Part shown: positions 60,963 to 64,000 of the stretch, in pieces | Position numbering within the stretch: position 1 is the first letter of the stretch | Layout: each line of letters begins with the position of its first letter | From: Spisula solida | Lineage: Eukaryota > Mollusca > Bivalvia > Venerida > Mactridae | Reading direction: 5' to 3' | Length of the DNA: 64,000 nt | NCBI GenBank assembly: GCA_947247005.1 | Contig: OX365949.1 | Location: 3,854,001 to 3,918,000, forward strand | Made by a program: the position numbers and the translations under genes | Notes under the pieces: generated by a model | What the model was told of the DNA's origin: nothing | Database searches by the model: none | Seen by the model: only the letters and a program-made list of their open reading frames with translations

Positions 60963-61100
60963 ATAAACCAATGAGTACCACTGGTGAAAGTACTATGATT
61001 TGGTTGTCAGGAAAGGAAACACCATTTCAATATGGTGGCTGACTAACCAGTTAGGTTTCAGAATTTTTAAATTGTCCAGGTCCTAGTAATGTTATACAAA

Positions 61101-61717
61101 CATATGAGCCGTTCTCCAGGAAAACCGGGCTTAGTGACAAAATTATGAAAATTATAATAATATAGTGTTAGAAAGACAAGACTCTTTTGAACAGTTCCTG
61201 AAAATTTGAGAAAATATAACATCAAATTACAAAGTTACAGACCTATAAAACTAACCACTCCCGCCTATTTTATGAGTGACATCGCAAACGTCATTCAAAC
61301 TTTATTTGGCGTTACGTTACTAAGAAGTTCACAAATTTGTATTTGTTGAGTTCTTGACGTAAACTTTTCATAATTGTATCACATATTAGAATTATATTCA
61401 TGTTTTAATAAAATATATCTAAATCGTGAATGTTATCTTTTAGAGAAATGTAGCTACCGTTTTTAACAACTCTTTAAACTCTTCGTTTACTCAATATGGA
61501 TACTCTTCTGAAATTGGTCACCATAGCAACGACAGAAGATATTATAACATGATTCGTGAGAAAAAATAAATCTAAGACATAGTCCTATATTATCCAAGAA
61601 CTTAAATATAAATCAGAGCAAGACTTTTTTCTCATTTAAGAGTTTTTTCTTAACCCTATTACATAAATACTTATACAATGTCACTAAGCCCGATTTTCCT
61701 GGAGAACGGCTCATATG
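61101..61717. mobile_element. 617-bp TIR element with 39-bp near-perfect ends
   Basis: Starts catatgagccgttctccagg and ends with its inverse. Over 39 bases the two ends differ at one position, so the insertion is recent. No transposase ORF. It lies between the exons at 61997 and 57170. Confidence 0.85.
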
Positions 61718-61996
61718 TATATTGAATTCTACTGAAGTGGATTTACAAATCCCAATTATGTGCTGACTTGTTAACCAGCTGACAACTGAACTTAAGTGGT
61801 AATTATCAAGGCATAAAAGTTTTACTCTTTCATGTGTACTTTTACTATATCCATTAGAATGTACCCAAAAAATGTCAACTATTAGAAGTAATTGAGGAAG
61901 AAGATAAAACCGTAAAGGGTTTATTAGAAGATCCACAATATTCAAGCAGGTATTCAAGAAGGTATATTAGTTGGTTAAGACTATACAAGTACTCAC

Positions 61997-63144
61997 ATTT
62001 TTCAGGTCTGGGTACAAAGCTGCCAGCATGACCTGGTAGTTTATAATCTGGCTCTAATACTACATTGCTTCCAGTGGACAGAGCATGGAAGTAGAAGACA
62101 AACTTGAACAAACTGTGCCATATATCCGACTTGTCATACTTTACCAGTTGTCCGATCAATGGTTTGATAATCATCTGACATTCATGTGGCCAGTTCATCA
62201 TCGCTTGTCTACATCTTTGAAATCCTGCCACCATCTCATCCTCAGTAATGTAGTACATGCGAGCCTCTGCAAGTATACGTATGATTTTATTCAACAATTA
62301 TTAGAAAGCCAAGATACCCATTTATCATTCACCCAGGTACTACACTTTGATGAATTTCTAATTGTAAACCCTAAACAAATTGATACTAGGTGATATTTTC
62401 AATTGATACATATAAAGTTGTGTAATGTTTTCATTCCACTAACTAATCTATCGATTTACAGAAATAAAACAAACATAACAAAATCATCCATGGGGAACCA
62501 TTGGTGCGAAATGGCTTTTGCGCACGTGGTGCTCATGCACAGCATGGAATATGTTCGTACTTGGTAGGAATGTAGGATTGCCTTTAATGACTTGCAATGA
62601 CTTTTAACATGATGGTGTCTGATCATCAGTATAAAGCATTACAAATTATGAGACTAAGGTACATTAAGTATTATTACTTACCAGGCCTATCACTTCTACA
62701 GGTACACACAAGTCGGCTGAATCTACTACCTAGGGTTCTAAGTAGACGTATGTGCGTGTAGCATTGATTCAAGACATACTGGTATGTCGAGAGCCATCTC
62801 CGATCATGAACCAGGCAACTTGTTGGACATGGATCCGGTGTATTCCCAGCATTATTGGGGTCAACAGTGTGGTTCACAATACCTGTAGCAGCCATCTCAG
62901 TGATACTAGTTCCTGCTGCAGATGGAAAGATACTACTTCCTGCTGCGGTCAGAAGGGTATTACTTCCTGTCGCAGACGGAGCAATACTACTTCCTGTTGT
63001 AGCTGAAGCGATATTACATCCTGTCGCAGACAGAGCGGTACTACTTCCTGTCGCAGACGGAGCGGTACGGATTCCTGTTGCAGACGGAGCGGTACTACTT
63101 CCTGTTGCAGACGGAGCGGTACTACTGGAGATTGACGTCTGGAC
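61997..63144 (-). CDS. Mucin-like, Cys-module protein (partial; copy A)
   Basis: Two internal exons: 63144-62682 (phase 0 in, 1 out) and 62266-61997 (ends phase 1). The first has about nine repeats of a nine-residue SSTAPSATG-type unit (27-bp DNA repeats at about 62920-63125), then a Cys module: DPCPTSCLVH, NQCYTH, LVCTCRSD. The second continues FQRCRQAM, HECQM, KFVFYFHAL. The pattern and the phase-1 intron just after the CxC motif match copy B (53885-57170), so the two arose by duplication. 5' exons (signal peptide expected) and the 3' continuation are not identified. The next exon found downstream (57170) begins in phase 0 and so cannot directly follow. Either an exon of length 3n+2 is missing or this is a separate gene. 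Family not recognised. Confidence 0.65.
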
Positions 63145-64000
63145 CTACAATGAAAATACGGACACTCAGTGTTCCACTGTATGCAACACTGGTTATAATC
63201 ATACATAGAAATGGTGAAAACAAAGATAATCATATATTAGGCATTACTGAAGGTGTACTTTTGTAAGTTTGTAGCTCAATCTCTTCCAAATGAATTCAAA
63301 CCCAGGGCATACATATCAGAAGTTCTACTCGGCAGAAACACAAACAGAACTTCTATTCCACAGCAGTACTCCATACAAGATGCATTGTCGATTTGCTGCA
63401 GTAATTCTGGTGTGTATGATACACCAGTACATTCTCCCAAACTTATTTAACCAGGCCCCGAAGCATCTTACGTAGAAATCTCAGCTGAATTTGCCATTTT
63501 AATCAAATCAGAGTATGAGTTTTAGATACATCAGAAGGTTGTGATCTTAACATTTTACTGTAATAAATTCAGAATAGAGTGTCTGTTTTGTGATCCCACT
63601 TATGAGTCAAGTCTATCATGGAATTGCTTCAAAGAGGAATAAAAATATGTGAGATAAGATTTAGCTCAAATTGAGATCGTTCAGGAGATCGGGGCCAGAT
63701 CTTGAACAGTTTGAGTCATTCCTGATTCATCCACTTCCAGGCCTACTCTATTATCAATCCCGAGCAGAAATGCACATCTATCATGTTACAGACACAAGTA
63801 TATATTTACAAGAAGATTTATATGTATAAAATATTTATTAAACATTATATTCAAATCTAGCATATTTACAACAAAGAGCATAAAACCCTTATCATAAAAT
63901 CAAACAAGAAATATCACTGAATGTGATGAATACCCCCAGAAACTGCTTGACACAGTCAGATATGCAAAACTAGACTTGGTACTGATCGGTTATGCAGCTT
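63145..64000. other. Right-hand end, no gene supported
   Basis: Presumed intron or upstream sequence of the minus-strand mucin/Cys gene. No exon with a signal peptide and phase-0 donor could be recognised on the minus strand, and no repeats stand out. Confidence 0.4.

Noticed and set aside
61613..61957. Minus-strand reading after a pyrimidine-rich acceptor (about 61885) as the next exon of copy A
   Set aside because: Phase would fit, but the sequence (IFWVHSNGYSKS...) has no match to the module and runs into the TIR element at 61101-61717; left as unresolved.
62855..63208. Open reading on + strand with VLLPVADGA repeats
   Set aside because: Antisense shadow of the 27-bp repeats in the minus-strand exon 63144-62682, where the splice sites and the Cys module continue in frame.

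Overview
The window is eukaryotic, about 64 kb of AT-rich, intron-rich and very repeat-rich DNA. It most likely comes from a bivalve or other mollusc. The reasons are animal genes with long introns full of repeats (tyrosine aminotransferase and a TMPPE-type phosphoesterase), and several non-autonomous elements built like the bivalve 'pearl'/Helentron-associated elements: tandem ~145-170 bp cores, an ACGG/ACTG-type microsatellite and a terminal hairpin. There are no operons, ribosome binding sites or CRISPR arrays. Species and genus cannot be read from the sequence alone.

Layout. (1) 1-26.5 kb: tyrosine aminotransferase (TAT), + strand, ten coding exons from 6896 to 19594. All splice phases agree and give a 427-residue protein. 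A non-coding first exon may end at 423. The introns and 3' flank hold minisatellites (28 bp, 33 bp, 57 bp, 47 bp), MITEs and SINE relics. (2) 26.5-37.4 kb: no gene seen. It holds a 1.6-kb 22-bp minisatellite, a TA-flanked TIR element, a frameshifted LINE tail, a pearl-like element and small MITEs. (3) 37440-42326, minus strand: a five-exon gene for a multi-pass membrane metallophosphoesterase (TMPPE type, 457 residues). (4) 46708-50195, + strand: a four-exon gene for a predicted single-pass membrane protein with a lumenal or extracellular JmjC/cupin_8-type Fe(II)/2-oxoglutarate dioxygenase fold (364 residues). (5) 53885-63144, minus strand: two linked sets of exons coding a Ser/Thr/Ala/Gly-rich mucin-like stretch followed by a Cys-rich module. 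The two sets share cysteine pattern and intron position and phase, so they are paralogous. They may be two tandem genes or one two-module gene whose 5' end lies outside the window. The DNA between them is mostly transposons.

The genes do not form a pathway. TAT is cytosolic amino-acid catabolism, TMPPE a membrane hydrolase, the JmjC-like protein a probable secretory-pathway hydroxylase, and the mucin/Cys proteins are probably secreted or surface proteins. The most unusual parts are the duplicated mucin/Cys module, the membrane-anchored JmjC-like enzyme, and the repeat biology: a stop-free minisatellite, a minisatellite apparently grown from inside a dispersed repeat, nested rolling-circle-type elements, and TIR elements with clear target duplications.
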